A DNA stretch of 64,000 nucleotides from UBA8389 sp035719105 (lineage in GTDB: Bacteria; Bacteroidota; Bacteroidia; Bacteroidales; UBA1402): contig DASTGN010000004.1 of assembly GCA_035719105.1 (NCBI GenBank), positions 839,240 through 903,239 of the forward strand, in the 5' to 3' direction. A program made the translations under genes and the position numbers. The notes beneath the pieces were generated by a model that saw only the letters and a program-made list of their open reading frames with translations, searched no databases and was not told the DNA's origin. Below, piece by piece: positions 28,140-36,152 of this stretch; the first letter of the stretch is position 1; every line of letters begins with the position of its first letter.

Positions 28140-29477
28140 TTATTTGTTTATATAATTCAAAAGGTTGCCTTTGCCCTGTTCCAGATTGATTCGGGCAATG
28201 TAAAGTGTTAAAAGCTTAGAAAAATAATTATTGGTGCTTTCGTTATATGCATTTTCAGCCTGAACCAAATCGAGCGAAGTGGCCACTCCCTGCTGATATT
28301 GGAGTTGGGTATTCTTGTAAACACTTTCCGACAAGGTCAAATTTTCTTTTTCGTTCTGAATGTTGTTTACGGCTGTGCGGTATTGGTTCTCATAATTGGA
28401 CAAATCCACTTGAATGGCTTGTTTGCTTTGTTCCATTTTCACCTTGCTTTTTTGAATGTTCAAGTTGGCCTGCGCGATGCGTTGTTGGCGTTGAAGACCA
28501 TCGAAAATGGGAATTCTTAGGCTGAAAATCAATGCGGAACTGGTGAACCATGGCTGGCTGGAATCCAGAAAGTTCATTTCTTTACGTTGAGCGCTACTGG
28601 CTAAATTGGCAGTGAAATTAAGTGATGGCAGGTATCCAGCCTTGTTTCTTTCCTTATCGGCTTCAAAAGCTTTCAATGCAATTTCCTGAAGTTGGTAATC
28701 GGTACGGTTTTCTACTTTGAAATCACTCAATAATGCCTCCAGCGATTGATTGTCAATGCTCATAACGGTGTCTGTCAGCGCAATGGCTGTTGATACCGGC
28801 ATTCCCATGTAATTTTTTAAATTGCTGAGGGATTGAGCGTAATTCAGTTCGGCTTGCTGAACTTGTGATTTCAGGTTGTTAAAACTGACGCGAATTTTAT
28901 CGACATCAATTTGTTTTGCCATGCCGTTCTGAAAACGTAGTTCTGTCGAAGTCAATTGTTTGGCGGAAGTGCTGAGGGTCGAACGTAAAGTGCTGAGTTG
29001 TTTGCCAATAACCAACGTTTGGAAATAAGTGACACTGATGCTGTAGGCCGATTGTTCCTTAGTCATTTTCAAAGATTGTTGAGCTTGGGTTTCACTCAGT
29101 TTGGACGCTTTAAGTGCTAAGGGAAAAGTCGGATCAAACAATTTCTGAGTCAGTTGAACAGATCCTCCTAAATTGTATTGTGTACCAAACTGCACTTTTA
29201 ACATCTCGGTCGACCCCGGGTTTAGAAAGTCAGGAATCAATTGCGTGGGCAGGAGAATGTTGTCTGTGTAAGTGGCGGATCCGTCAATTTGGGGAAGCAT
29301 GCTTCCGATTTGCTCCTTGACTTTACGACCCGCTATTTCCACGTCGTAATTGGCATTCACGATGTTTCCATTTGCTTTGTTAGCGTAATCGATGCATTGT
29401 TTAAGCGAAAACCCTTCGCCAAATGCCAGTATGGGCAATGCACACAATGCAGTTAATAAGAAAGTTTTTTTATTCAT
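28140..29477 (-). CDS. TolC-family outer-membrane efflux protein
   Basis: 445 residues. Signal peptide (MNKKTFLLTALCALPILAFG) and two OEP repeats of long coiled-coil helices (for example LTSTELRFQNGMAKQIDVDKIRVSFNN and ESVYKNTQLQYQQGVATSLDLVQAENAYNES). Outer-membrane exit duct of the tripartite pump; second gene in the TetR-TolC-MFP-RND operon. Confidence 0.93.
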   Translation of the reverse strand: MNKKTFLLTALCALPILAFGEGFSLKQCIDYANKANGNIVNANYDVEIAGRKVKEQIGSMLPQIDGSATYTDNILLPTQLIPDFLNPGSTEMLKVQFGTQYNLGGSVQLTQKLFDPTFPLALKASKLSETQAQQSLKMTKEQSAYSISVTYFQTLVIGKQLSTLRSTLSTSAKQLTSTELRFQNGMAKQIDVDKIRVSFNNLKSQVQQAELNYAQSLSNLKNYMGMPVSTAIALTDTVMSIDNQSLEALLSDFKVENRTDYQLQEIALKAFEADKERNKAGYLPSLNFTANLASSAQRKEMNFLDSSQPWFTSSALIFSLRIPIFDGLQRQQRIAQANLNIQKSKVKMEQSKQAIQVDLSNYENQYRTAVNNIQNEKENLTLSESVYKNTQLQYQQGVATSLDLVQAENAYNESTNNYFSKLLTLYIARINLEQGKGNLLNYINK

Positions 29478-29502
29478 ATTTCTAATAAAGGTGTGAGATC
29501 AA

Positions 29503-30099
29503 TTAAAGTGTGATGCTGTTTAGGAATCGTTCGATAAACGATTTGTAGAGTTCTCTTGGGGAGAAGGGTAGGTCTTTAGAATGTGGATTAGGGTGGCCTT
29601 CAAACATCAGAATGGCACTAATCGTTCCATTCATTAAGCAAATCCAATTGAATATCAATGGAATAATGTCACAACCTTCTTTTTTTGTGATGGTGACGAA
29701 AATATCTTTGATGGCAGTCATGCCTTTGATGACTTCGTCCCCGGGCTTACGACGCTCGAGGCTGAACATAAGTTGGTACAAAACCTTGTTGTTGAAAGCG
29801 AAGTCCCAATGGCGTAAGGATATTTCCAAAAGCGATGCTTTGGGCTCCAGGTTGAGATCAAAAACGGATTGGTATTCATTGAACAAGGTGATGTAGCCAT
29901 TGTGAATGATTTCAGCAATCAATTCTTCCTTGTTCTCGAAATGTTCGTAAACGATTGGTGCTGTGTATTCGATGGCATCGGCTATTTTCCTTATAGTCAA
30001 TGCATGCCAACCTTCTTTTTCTGCAATGCTGATTGCTGCAGCCAGCATAGCATTTCGGAGATTCTCTTTGTCACGAATTTTGCGTTCCTGATGTCCCAT
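29503..30099 (-). CDS. TetR/AcrR-family regulator of the efflux operon
   Basis: 198 residues. TetR_N HTH at about 15-60 (LTIRKIADAIEYTAPIVYEHFENKEELIAEI) and a ligand-binding C-terminal domain resembling the WHG/TetR_C_33 type. First gene of the operon (25-bp gap to tolC), so it probably represses its own promoter and the pump. Confidence 0.9.
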   Translation of the reverse strand: MGHQERKIRDKENLRNAMLAAAISIAEKEGWHALTIRKIADAIEYTAPIVYEHFENKEELIAEIIHNGYITLFNEYQSVFDLNLEPKASLLEISLRHWDFAFNNKVLYQLMFSLERRKPGDEVIKGMTAIKDIFVTITKKEGCDIIPLIFNWICLMNGTISAILMFEGHPNPHSKDLPFSPRELYKSFIERFLNSITL

Positions 30100-30133
30100 T
30101 TTATACTATTGGTAAAAAATCTAACAATGTTCG

Positions 30134-30141
30134 CAAAAGTA
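30134..30141 (-). promoter_or_regulatory. -7 element of the tetR efflux operon
   Basis: Minus strand TACTTTTG, an exact TAnnTTTG match, 34 bases upstream of the tetR ATG. Confidence 0.5.
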
Positions 30142-30228
30142 CAAAGAAGTTTGATATGTGGAATGGAAAAGATTAAATTTTGAAGTTAAAAGTTTCTTTT
30201 TTTGGAAATTTAACAATGGTGACGCTTG

Positions 30229-30738
30229 TCAAATAAAAAACTGCATGGTGATGGACATTCCGTTTAATAACGCGTGAAGCAAGTAGGTGGAAAGAAATGG
30301 ATCACCTTTTTTTGATCGGATATGATATGTAAATTGAAACACCATTCCCATTATTGTGGCTGCGATAAAATAATGCACGCTGATAAAATGGAAGCTACCG
30401 AAAACCATCCCGGGTAGTAAGATGGTAAGCCAAGCATGACGCTTCATAAATTCAAACAAGTTTAGAAAGTAATAGGGCATGGCTTGAAATAAAAAAGTTT
30501 CCAACAGAGGGGATAGTATGGCAACAATCAAGTATCTGAACCAAATATTTTCTGGCAAACCCAATTTTGAATAGTCCGTTTCGGGTAGATTCAAGTATTC
30601 CTCCAAGTAAAAAGTTGGGATGAATAAAGCAATCAACAGGATATAGGCTATTGGCACATACAGATAAAAGGGCATGGTTTCTGCCAACTTGATGCTTTTA
30701 GCTATGATTCTTTTCGTTTGATTTTCAGATGTTTCCAT
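30229..30738 (-). CDS. CPBP-family intramembrane protein, candidate bacteriocin immunity protein
   Basis: 169 residues from the ATG at 30738 (METSENQTK); the upstream in-frame extension crosses a strong hairpin and is rejected. About four to five membrane helices. The CPBP (Abi) motifs are present in order: SPLLETFLFQ (motif 1; the Glu is kept, but the usual second Glu and final Arg are T and Q), FGSFHFISVH (FxxxH) and HALLNG (HxxxN). CPBP proteins act as self-immunity factors in several two-peptide bacteriocin operons of lactic acid bacteria. Here it follows two GG-leader peptides on the same strand, which favours the same role; a maturation protease is the alternative. Confidence 0.75.
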   Translation of the reverse strand: METSENQTKRIIAKSIKLAETMPFYLYVPIAYILLIALFIPTFYLEEYLNLPETDYSKLGLPENIWFRYLIVAILSPLLETFLFQAMPYYFLNLFEFMKRHAWLTILLPGMVFGSFHFISVHYFIAATIMGMVFQFTYHIRSKKGDPFLSTYLLHALLNGMSITMQFFI

Positions 30739-30755
30739 GTTTTTTTGTTTAGTAA

Positions 30756-30786
30756 TCACTCGGCAGTGAACAACACTGCCGAGTGA
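30756..30786 (-). promoter_or_regulatory. Perfect 13-bp hairpin between the peptide genes and the CPBP gene
   Basis: TCACTCGGCAGTG / CACTGCCGAGTGA with loop TTGTT (minus strand) is perfectly paired. It has no following T-run, so it is not a standard terminator; it may stabilise the peptide mRNA 3' end or attenuate read-through into the CPBP gene. Confidence 0.75.
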
Positions 30787-30803
30787 ATTGATTTGAATAG
30801 TTT

Positions 30804-30977
30804 TTAAGCCAGCCATTGGCCAGTATCGCCGTTTCGTACCTGTAATTTGGATACAAAACCATGGCAAAAACCCAAGACTTTTGCAATAAGTTCGCCCACT
30901 GTACTACCACCGTTGACTTCAATCATTTCCTGATTGGTAAGGTCTTTGAAAAGACCATTGTTCGTGTTCTGTTCCAT
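30804..30977 (-). CDS. Double-glycine-leader peptide B (bacteriocin-like precursor)
   Basis: 57 residues from the ATG at 30977 (MEQNTNNG). The leader ends LTNQEMIEVNGG with L-12, E-8, M-7 and V-4, the classic pattern recognised by C39 peptidases. The core of 33 residues starts STVGELIAKV, contains GFCHG (a GxxxG helix-contact motif) and one Cys, and ends TGQWLA. Net charge is slightly positive. It starts 7 bases after the stop of peptide A. No enzyme for post-translational modification lies nearby, so an unmodified bacteriocin-like peptide is likelier than a modified one. Activity is not shown. Confidence 0.8.
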   Translation of the reverse strand: MEQNTNNGLFKDLTNQEMIEVNGGSTVGELIAKVLGFCHGFVSKLQVRNGDTGQWLA

Positions 30978-30984
30978 GACTTTC

Positions 30985-31167
30985 TTATGCTCCTGCTTTT
31001 TGACCTGCGGCATAACCTTCCTTGAAAGCTGCTACGTATACTTCAAAGTTTTCGTAAACGTCGACGATCGCTGCGACCAATTCCTTGACCCAACCCCCAT
31101 CGACTTCGCTCATTTCCACCACGCTAAGCTCCATCACTCCGGCGTCGTTCAAATTCATTGTTTTCAT
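30985..31167 (-). CDS. Double-glycine-leader peptide A (bacteriocin-like precursor)
   Basis: 60 residues. The leader ends LSVVEMSEVDGG, matching the LSxxELxxIxGG consensus at L-12, S-11, E-8, M-7 and V-4. The core of 35 residues (WVKELVAAIV ... AAGQKAGA) is rich in Ala and Val, likely helical and membrane-active, and contains GYAAG (GxxxG). Unlike most bacteriocins it is slightly acidic (about -2). Tandem with peptide B, 7 bp apart, so a two-component toxin is plausible. Confidence 0.8.
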   Translation of the reverse strand: MKTMNLNDAGVMELSVVEMSEVDGGWVKELVAAIVDVYENFEVYVAAFKEGYAAGQKAGA

Positions 31168-31247
31168 AGATTTGACAAATGTGTTTTTGGTACTTACTCA
31201 TTTAAGGCTTTTCAGTGACCGCCTCCAACGTTGCAACGATTGTATTG

Positions 31248-31255
31248 CAAATGTA
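31248..31255 (-). promoter_or_regulatory. Candidate -7 element of the peptide A-B operon (proximal)
   Basis: Minus strand TACATTTG, 80 bases before the peptide A start. Just downstream lie a 10-bp palindrome CGTTGCAACG (31229-31238) and two TTGCAA repeats, which could be an operator for the small HTH protein. Confidence 0.5.
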
Positions 31256-31288
31256 GATGACAACACTTTTATATTATCATAGTGAGCG

Positions 31289-31296
31289 CAAAAATA
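31289..31296 (-). promoter_or_regulatory. Candidate -7 element of the peptide A-B operon (distal)
   Basis: Minus strand TATTTTTG, an exact TAnnTTTG match in an AT-rich tract 37 bases beyond the HTH gene stop. Either this or the element at 31248 could be used. Confidence 0.4.
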
Positions 31297-31332
31297 TTAA
31301 AAAAAAATTAATAAAAAGCATGTCAATGTAAA

Positions 31333-31587
31333 TTAAAGTGTAATTGTTTCCACGCCAATCTCAATACGAAGCCGTACTGGTCTGGTGTATATGTAACTCA
31401 GTCTGGTTTTATTGTAAGTTAATGGGAGCCCCATCTCTTTCATTTCATCCAGAATTCCGTAGAGATAACTTTCGCTGATTCCCAACTTCTGTGCAAACAA
31501 ACGTGGCGCTCCAGTAGCTTCCATGCGAATGAGTTGGTCCGCATGGCGAAGCCGATCAGTATATTTAAGGAGTTGGTTCGTCATCAT
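31333..31587 (-). CDS. Small helix-turn-helix protein of the bacteriocin-like locus
   Basis: 84 residues. Residues about 10-55 read as a winged HTH (LRHADQLIRMEATGAPRLFAQKLGISESYLYGILDEMKEMGLPLTYN), similar to the N-terminal HTH of WYL-type regulators but without the rest. The start overlaps the stop of the exporter (ATGATGA), so it is translated with it. It may control the peptide promoter that follows. Confidence 0.7.
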   Translation of the reverse strand: MMTNQLLKYTDRLRHADQLIRMEATGAPRLFAQKLGISESYLYGILDEMKEMGLPLTYNKTRLSYIYTRPVRLRIEIGVETITL

Positions 31588-33740
31588 GCTTGCGGTGTTG
31601 CGTTTTGCCAGAGTTTGAAATATTCACCCTTTAATTCATACAAGTCCCTGTGACTCCCTGCTTCAACCAATTTTCCCTGATGCAACACGATGATCTGGTC
31701 CGCATCCTGTATGGTCGATAAACGGTGGGCAATCACAATGACCGTTTTGCCCGAGGAGGCAAATGCCCGTAAGGCCTGCTTGACGTGCATTTCGGAGTTT
31801 GAATCCAACGAAGAGGTCGCTTCGTCGAAAATCAAAATCTCTGGATTTTTGTATAATGCCCGTGCGATGGCGATTCGTTGACGCTCGCCCCCAGAAAGAG
31901 AAAGACCGTGTTCGCCCACCGGTGTCTGATAGGCTTGCGGAAGTTGCTCTATGAATGTGCGAATACCCAACGCATTGCAAATGGAAAAAACCCGTTCCAT
32001 GTCAGGCTCGTATTCCCCCAAGGCGATGTTTTCCAGAATGCTACCTGCAAAGAGCTTGACCTCTTGAGGCACCGTGCCCACCAATCGACGCAAGCTTTCA
32101 TTTCGGATGAACCGAAGTTCGCAGTCGCCGATGCTGATTTGTCCCTGCTGAATGGGGTATAAGTTTTGCAGCAACGAAATGAGCGTAGTTTTTCCGGAAC
32201 CGCTTTCACCAATGATGGCCGTTGTCTTGCCTTTGGATATGGATAAATTAAGGTTTTCAAAAACCTGTCGTCGAGTACCGTATCGGAAAGAAACGTGTCG
32301 GAAGCAAATGTCGCCGATCAATGCAGGTGTGAGATCAAGTTTTCCAGTAGCCGCTTCTTCCTGTTCCAAATCCATGATTTGAAAGAGTCGTTCGGCAGCG
32401 ATGAGGGCGTCCTGAATCGTTTGGTTGGCACCAATCAGTGAAAGGATTGGCCCCAAAATATAACCGGTGAGGGCATAAAAGGACATCAATGTTCCGGCAG
32501 TTAGTTCCTGAGCCATTACGAGATTGCTGCCTGCCCAAAGCACAACGATGGTGATACCGCCCGAAACCAATTGTGAAAAGGCGTTTATGCGAATGCCAGC
32601 CTGACCGCTAGCGTAACTGCTCTGCAACAAACGAACAAATCGAGTCTCTGTTTTGAGGTGGACGAAGCGTTCCATCCCAAACCGCTTGATGGTGCCGATG
32701 GCATTGACCGATTCCACCAACTGCGCTTCCAGATCGGCTGAACGTTCCATGATATTCCTTGAATATTTTCGATTGAGGCGGTTGGCCAACACATAGAGCA
32801 ATACAAAGAAGGGGACGCAAATCAACGTAATCACAGTTAGCTTCCAAGAATATACAAACATCAGAAAAGTGGTGAACACAAGAATCATCCCATTTACAGC
32901 CAGTTCCAGCGAAACGTTATTGATGAAGTAACGAATTTTGACTGCATCGTTGATTCGGGAAATAATTTCACCAGTGCGCATCGTATCGAAAAAAGCTTGG
33001 GGCAACGTGAGTAAGTGCCTGTAGTATCCTAAAATCAGTGTCGCATCGAGTTTCTGCCCGGTTTTAAGGGCCAAAATGCTTTTCATTCCGCCGATGTACG
33101 TGCGCAACACCAAAAGCACGATCATCAGGATGCTCAGCAACCGAAGCAAGTTGACATTACCATCCCCCAACACGTTGTCCACGATTTTTTCCACATAGAC
33201 TGAAGTGGCCAAACCCAGTATGCTGTAAACCATCGCACCGAACAAGGCCTGATTCATCACCGTTCGGTGTGGTTTCAACAAGTGTAGGAATTGTTGCAAA
33301 CTGGAGCCTTTTAAGTTCTCTCGACGAAAAGTTTCGTCCGGTACCAAAAGGATGAGCACGCCCGACCAGATTTTTTGGAAGGCTTCCGAAGGCATTTTGT
33401 GAAAACGTCCGTCCTCTGGATCCATCATCGTAATAAACCCCCGACTCACCTTATATAAGACAACATAATGTTGAAGTTGCCCCCGGATGACATGCGCAAT
33501 GGATGGTAGCGGTATTTTGGACAGACTCTCCGGCACACCACGCACCGCCTTGCAGGTGAACCCCAGTTTGGTGGCCGCTTCCACCATACCCAGCGCATTG
33601 GTCCCCCGTTTATCGGTTGAAGCGTATTGACGAATCCTGGCGATGGGCATGTGTAGTCCATAACTGGCTGAAACCGAGGCCAGGCAAGCCGCTCCACAGT
33701 CCGTAATATCGTGTTGTTTGACAGATAGTTGCTTTTTCAT
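31584..33740 (-). CDS. C39-peptidase ABC exporter (PCAT) for double-glycine peptides
   Basis: 718 residues from the ATG at 33740 (MKKQLSVKQHDITDCG). The N-terminal C39 protease has Cys15 (DITDCGAACLA), His91 (QHYVVLY) and Asp107 (MDPEDG), a complete triad. Six membrane helices (about 160-440) are followed by an ATPase with Walker A GESGSGKTT, signature LSGGERQR and Walker B ILIFDEATSSLD. It cuts leaders after GG while exporting the cores, so it fits peptides A and B. Seven bp after the HlyD gene. Confidence 0.93.
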   Translation of the reverse strand: MKKQLSVKQHDITDCGAACLASVSASYGLHMPIARIRQYASTDKRGTNALGMVEAATKLGFTCKAVRGVPESLSKIPLPSIAHVIRGQLQHYVVLYKVSRGFITMMDPEDGRFHKMPSEAFQKIWSGVLILLVPDETFRRENLKGSSLQQFLHLLKPHRTVMNQALFGAMVYSILGLATSVYVEKIVDNVLGDGNVNLLRLLSILMIVLLVLRTYIGGMKSILALKTGQKLDATLILGYYRHLLTLPQAFFDTMRTGEIISRINDAVKIRYFINNVSLELAVNGMILVFTTFLMFVYSWKLTVITLICVPFFVLLYVLANRLNRKYSRNIMERSADLEAQLVESVNAIGTIKRFGMERFVHLKTETRFVRLLQSSYASGQAGIRINAFSQLVSGGITIVVLWAGSNLVMAQELTAGTLMSFYALTGYILGPILSLIGANQTIQDALIAAERLFQIMDLEQEEAATGKLDLTPALIGDICFRHVSFRYGTRRQVFENLNLSISKGKTTAIIGESGSGKTTLISLLQNLYPIQQGQISIGDCELRFIRNESLRRLVGTVPQEVKLFAGSILENIALGEYEPDMERVFSICNALGIRTFIEQLPQAYQTPVGEHGLSLSGGERQRIAIARALYKNPEILIFDEATSSLDSNSEMHVKQALRAFASSGKTVIVIAHRLSTIQDADQIIVLHQGKLVEAGSHRDLYELKGEYFKLWQNATPQA

Positions 33741-33747
33741 GCTAGGT

Positions 33748-34881
33748 TTACTTGTTTTGTGGATTCGCCCAATCGTCCATTTTCTCATAAATCAAATGGA
33801 ACAGCGAACGGCGGTTCAGCAAAAAGCGAATTTGAACCGTCATTCCCTTTCTAAGCAGGCCTTTCTTACCATTTCGAAGCGTCAGGAACGGTCTCTCTAT
33901 GTGACACTTCACTTTATAGAAAGGGGTTTCATTCAGCAACACATAATCGGATGAAATGTCTGAAACCCGACCGGACAGTTTGCCCCACTGATTGTAATCG
34001 AAGGCTTCGACCAATACACTGACTTTCATTGAAGTATGCACGAAACCGATGTCTTTAGGCAACAGGAAACACTCAACAATCAGCGTGGAGTCGGGGCTGA
34101 TGACTCCAATGGGTTGCCCGCTGTAGACTTGCCCTCCAGGATAGAGACCGGAAAATTGCTCCAGCGTACCATGTACCGGCGCGGTCAACGTATAATGCGA
34201 TCGCTCCAACTCCAATTTGCGTATGTTGGCAATTGATTCTTGCTGCTGGCGATTCAATTCGTTCAAATCCGATTTCCAAATGCCCAGCTGGCTTTCACAT
34301 AAGGTTTTTAATTCACGCTCTACGCGTTGTTTTTCATTTCTGTAATTTTCAAATTCGTCCTGTGGTATGACCCTTGAACGAAAAAGAGGTTCGTTTCGCT
34401 TCAGTTTGCTGTTCGCAACATCGATGTTGTGATTGAGTTCCTCTTTTTGCCGTTGGAAAAGGAAATATTCCTGTTGTCGCTTTTCGTTGCGGAAAGTGGT
34501 TGGTTTCTGTGAGCAAAGTCCCTGTAAATCCGCTATTTGATTGCTAAGATTTGCCAAAAGGCTTCGCAGATTGAACAAGCTGGCGTCGACAGTTGCGGTG
34601 TTCAGCATTAGAATGGTATCCCCTCGATTCAACGATTGGCCTTCTTGAGCAATGACCTGTGCGATGGTTTCAGCAATTGGCGATTTTAGTTCGACTTTTT
34701 CGGTGATAGGTCGCACAATCCCTACGCCGTGAACTACGATGTCCACATAAATGAAAGGAAGAGAAAGTAGAGCGATAAAAACGGCAAATGCCACGGTCAA
34801 ATAAATCGCATTGTTTTTTCGATTGTGCCGAAAGATTTGTTTCTCAATGCAGTAATCGGGGTCGAGATTGGGGATATTCAT
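33748..34881 (-). CDS. HlyD-family adaptor of the peptide exporter
   Basis: 377 residues. One N-terminal membrane helix (about 22-45), split lipoyl domain (VELKSPIAETIAQVIAQEGQ and YTLTAPVHGTLEQFSGLYPG), long coiled coil (about 95-210) and a beta-barrel end. It joins the ABC exporter to an outer-membrane TolC. No TolC gene is in this locus, so one encoded elsewhere must be used. Confidence 0.9.
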   Translation of the reverse strand: MNIPNLDPDYCIEKQIFRHNRKNNAIYLTVAFAVFIALLSLPFIYVDIVVHGVGIVRPITEKVELKSPIAETIAQVIAQEGQSLNRGDTILMLNTATVDASLFNLRSLLANLSNQIADLQGLCSQKPTTFRNEKRQQEYFLFQRQKEELNHNIDVANSKLKRNEPLFRSRVIPQDEFENYRNEKQRVERELKTLCESQLGIWKSDLNELNRQQQESIANIRKLELERSHYTLTAPVHGTLEQFSGLYPGGQVYSGQPIGVISPDSTLIVECFLLPKDIGFVHTSMKVSVLVEAFDYNQWGKLSGRVSDISSDYVLLNETPFYKVKCHIERPFLTLRNGKKGLLRKGMTVQIRFLLNRRSLFHLIYEKMDDWANPQNK

Positions 34882-34960
34882 TTATCATACATTAAATCAA
34901 TAATGAGGTAAAGATAAAAAAATAATAATAAAATAACATAAGGGTAACATAAATAAATGC

Positions 34961-34991
34961 AAAAAAGCCTGGAAAATGTTTATCCCAGGCT
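34961..34991 (-). terminator. Terminator of the T9SS cargo gene at 35060
   Basis: Minus strand AGCCTGG / CCAGGCT hairpin with 12-base loop followed by a run of six T, 69 bases after the stop codon. A second hairpin (TCAGTAG / CTACTGA, 35000-35020) lies between. Confidence 0.75.
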
Positions 34992-35059
34992 CTTTCGATT
35001 CAGTAGTTGGCTTCTACTGAAATAGTTTTTCATCCGATCAATGTAACTGTAAATATATA

Positions 35060-35944
35060 TCAACGAACAATCGTCTTTCCACGTATAATTGCTGAACCGT
35101 TTGTATCATTCACCTTGAATAAATAGACACCATTTGAAATTGGCCCAATTTGGATCTTTGTATTTCCTTGATTGTAACACTTATACAGCAGACTCCCGTC
35201 TAAAGAGTATAATTCAAGTTGATTAAAATTGAAGGGCAAGTTAAAGTTCAGTATATTCTTAGCCGAATATGTACGGACCACCATATTATTTCTCAAATTA
35301 TTCAGATCTACATATTTTGGATTTTCCCACAAGAGTCTATCACCTTTATAAAAACGAAAAATAAGGCTACGCAAAATACTACCTGGATAAGGTGCTATTG
35401 GAAAAAGAAATCCATTCGTAAATCCGATTCCATTAATTAACTTTAATTGATCAAACCCAGAAAATGACTTCGCATAGCTGCCATCCAATAACAATATGGA
35501 ATCAAGATTGTTTACAGTTATTATCGTTGGTGTTATATTATCACCACCTCTATTAAGAAATAAAGTATCACCAATATCCCAATCGGAAAAATCGTACAAT
35601 AATAATTCAGTAGGATAAGATACATTGTCGGAAATATAAATTCGCCCTTGTTCATCCTCACGAATACCTAAACGAAAGGAAATACCATATCGGTAGATAA
35701 GTCCATCATTATGGAATTCTGCCGAATCCTGATACACGCACTCTCTATATAGTTTTTTGTAGGCCTTGCCCTTAAAGACAGTATCTCCACTTATCCAATA
35801 ATTCATGATAATTTTAGCTTCACCACTTGGATCACCAGAATCATCATGATATTCTACTTCCTGCCAATGCAGGTTATCCAATTGCGCCGAAACGCAGAAA
35901 AGAGAACACGAAATAAGCAATAATGAGAATAATGAACTCTTCAT
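35060..35944 (-). CDS. Secreted protein of unknown function with T9SS type A sorting domain
   Basis: 294 residues. Signal peptide (MKSSLFSLLLISCSLFCVSAQ), a central region with no family I recognise, and a C-terminal sorting domain (about 220-294: LELYSLDGSLLYKCYN ... SNGVYLFKV ... GKTIVR). Visibly richer in A and T than the neighbouring operons, which suggests acquisition. Only 13 bases separate it from the remnant at 35958, so the two were probably one operon whose promoter side was lost next to the IS element. Confidence 0.8.
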   Translation of the reverse strand: MKSSLFSLLLISCSLFCVSAQLDNLHWQEVEYHDDSGDPSGEAKIIMNYWISGDTVFKGKAYKKLYRECVYQDSAEFHNDGLIYRYGISFRLGIREDEQGRIYISDNVSYPTELLLYDFSDWDIGDTLFLNRGGDNITPTIITVNNLDSILLLDGSYAKSFSGFDQLKLINGIGFTNGFLFPIAPYPGSILRSLIFRFYKGDRLLWENPKYVDLNNLRNNMVVRTYSAKNILNFNLPFNFNQLELYSLDGSLLYKCYNQGNTKIQIGPISNGVYLFKVNDTNGSAIIRGKTIVR

Positions 35945-35957
35945 AAATTCATTTTTT

Positions 35958-36104
35958 TTAAAATGTGGAACCTAGTTCGCACACAAATCCGTTTTCAAGA
36001 ACACATACCTCAATTGCATCTATCACAACATGGGCAGAGTTCCCAATTTGTGCATTTCCTAAGGAAGAGTTTCCAACATTTATATTAATGTCCTTGTCTT
36101 ATAC
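35958..36104 (-). pseudogene. 3' remnant of a secreted-protein gene cut at the IS element
   Basis: Minus strand reading from the IS edge gives about 46 codons ending VLENGFVCELGSTF and a stop. The pattern resembles the C-terminal '3-coathanger stack' of Bacteroidetes extracellular proteins (V...A.....V..GF....GSTF, stop). The frame has a TAA four bases inside the IS boundary, so the remnant cannot be read from beyond the element. The rest of the gene is not found on the other side. Confidence 0.6.
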
Positions 36105-36152
36105 TGAAAAAAGTTTACACATTATAAACCAAAAAATGTAAACTTAGAAAGT

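Noticed and set aside
30739..30867. N-terminal extension of the CPBP protein
   Set aside because: It would be translated through the strong hairpin and into peptide B; the ATG at 30738 gives a normal CPBP length.
31168..31332. A third GG-leader peptide in the promoter gap
   Set aside because: A short frame beginning ATGAGTAAGTACC exists but it has no GG leader and stops quickly.
34882..35059. Small RNA suggested by two adjacent hairpins
   Set aside because: One hairpin is explained as a terminator; there is no promoter element for an independent transcript.
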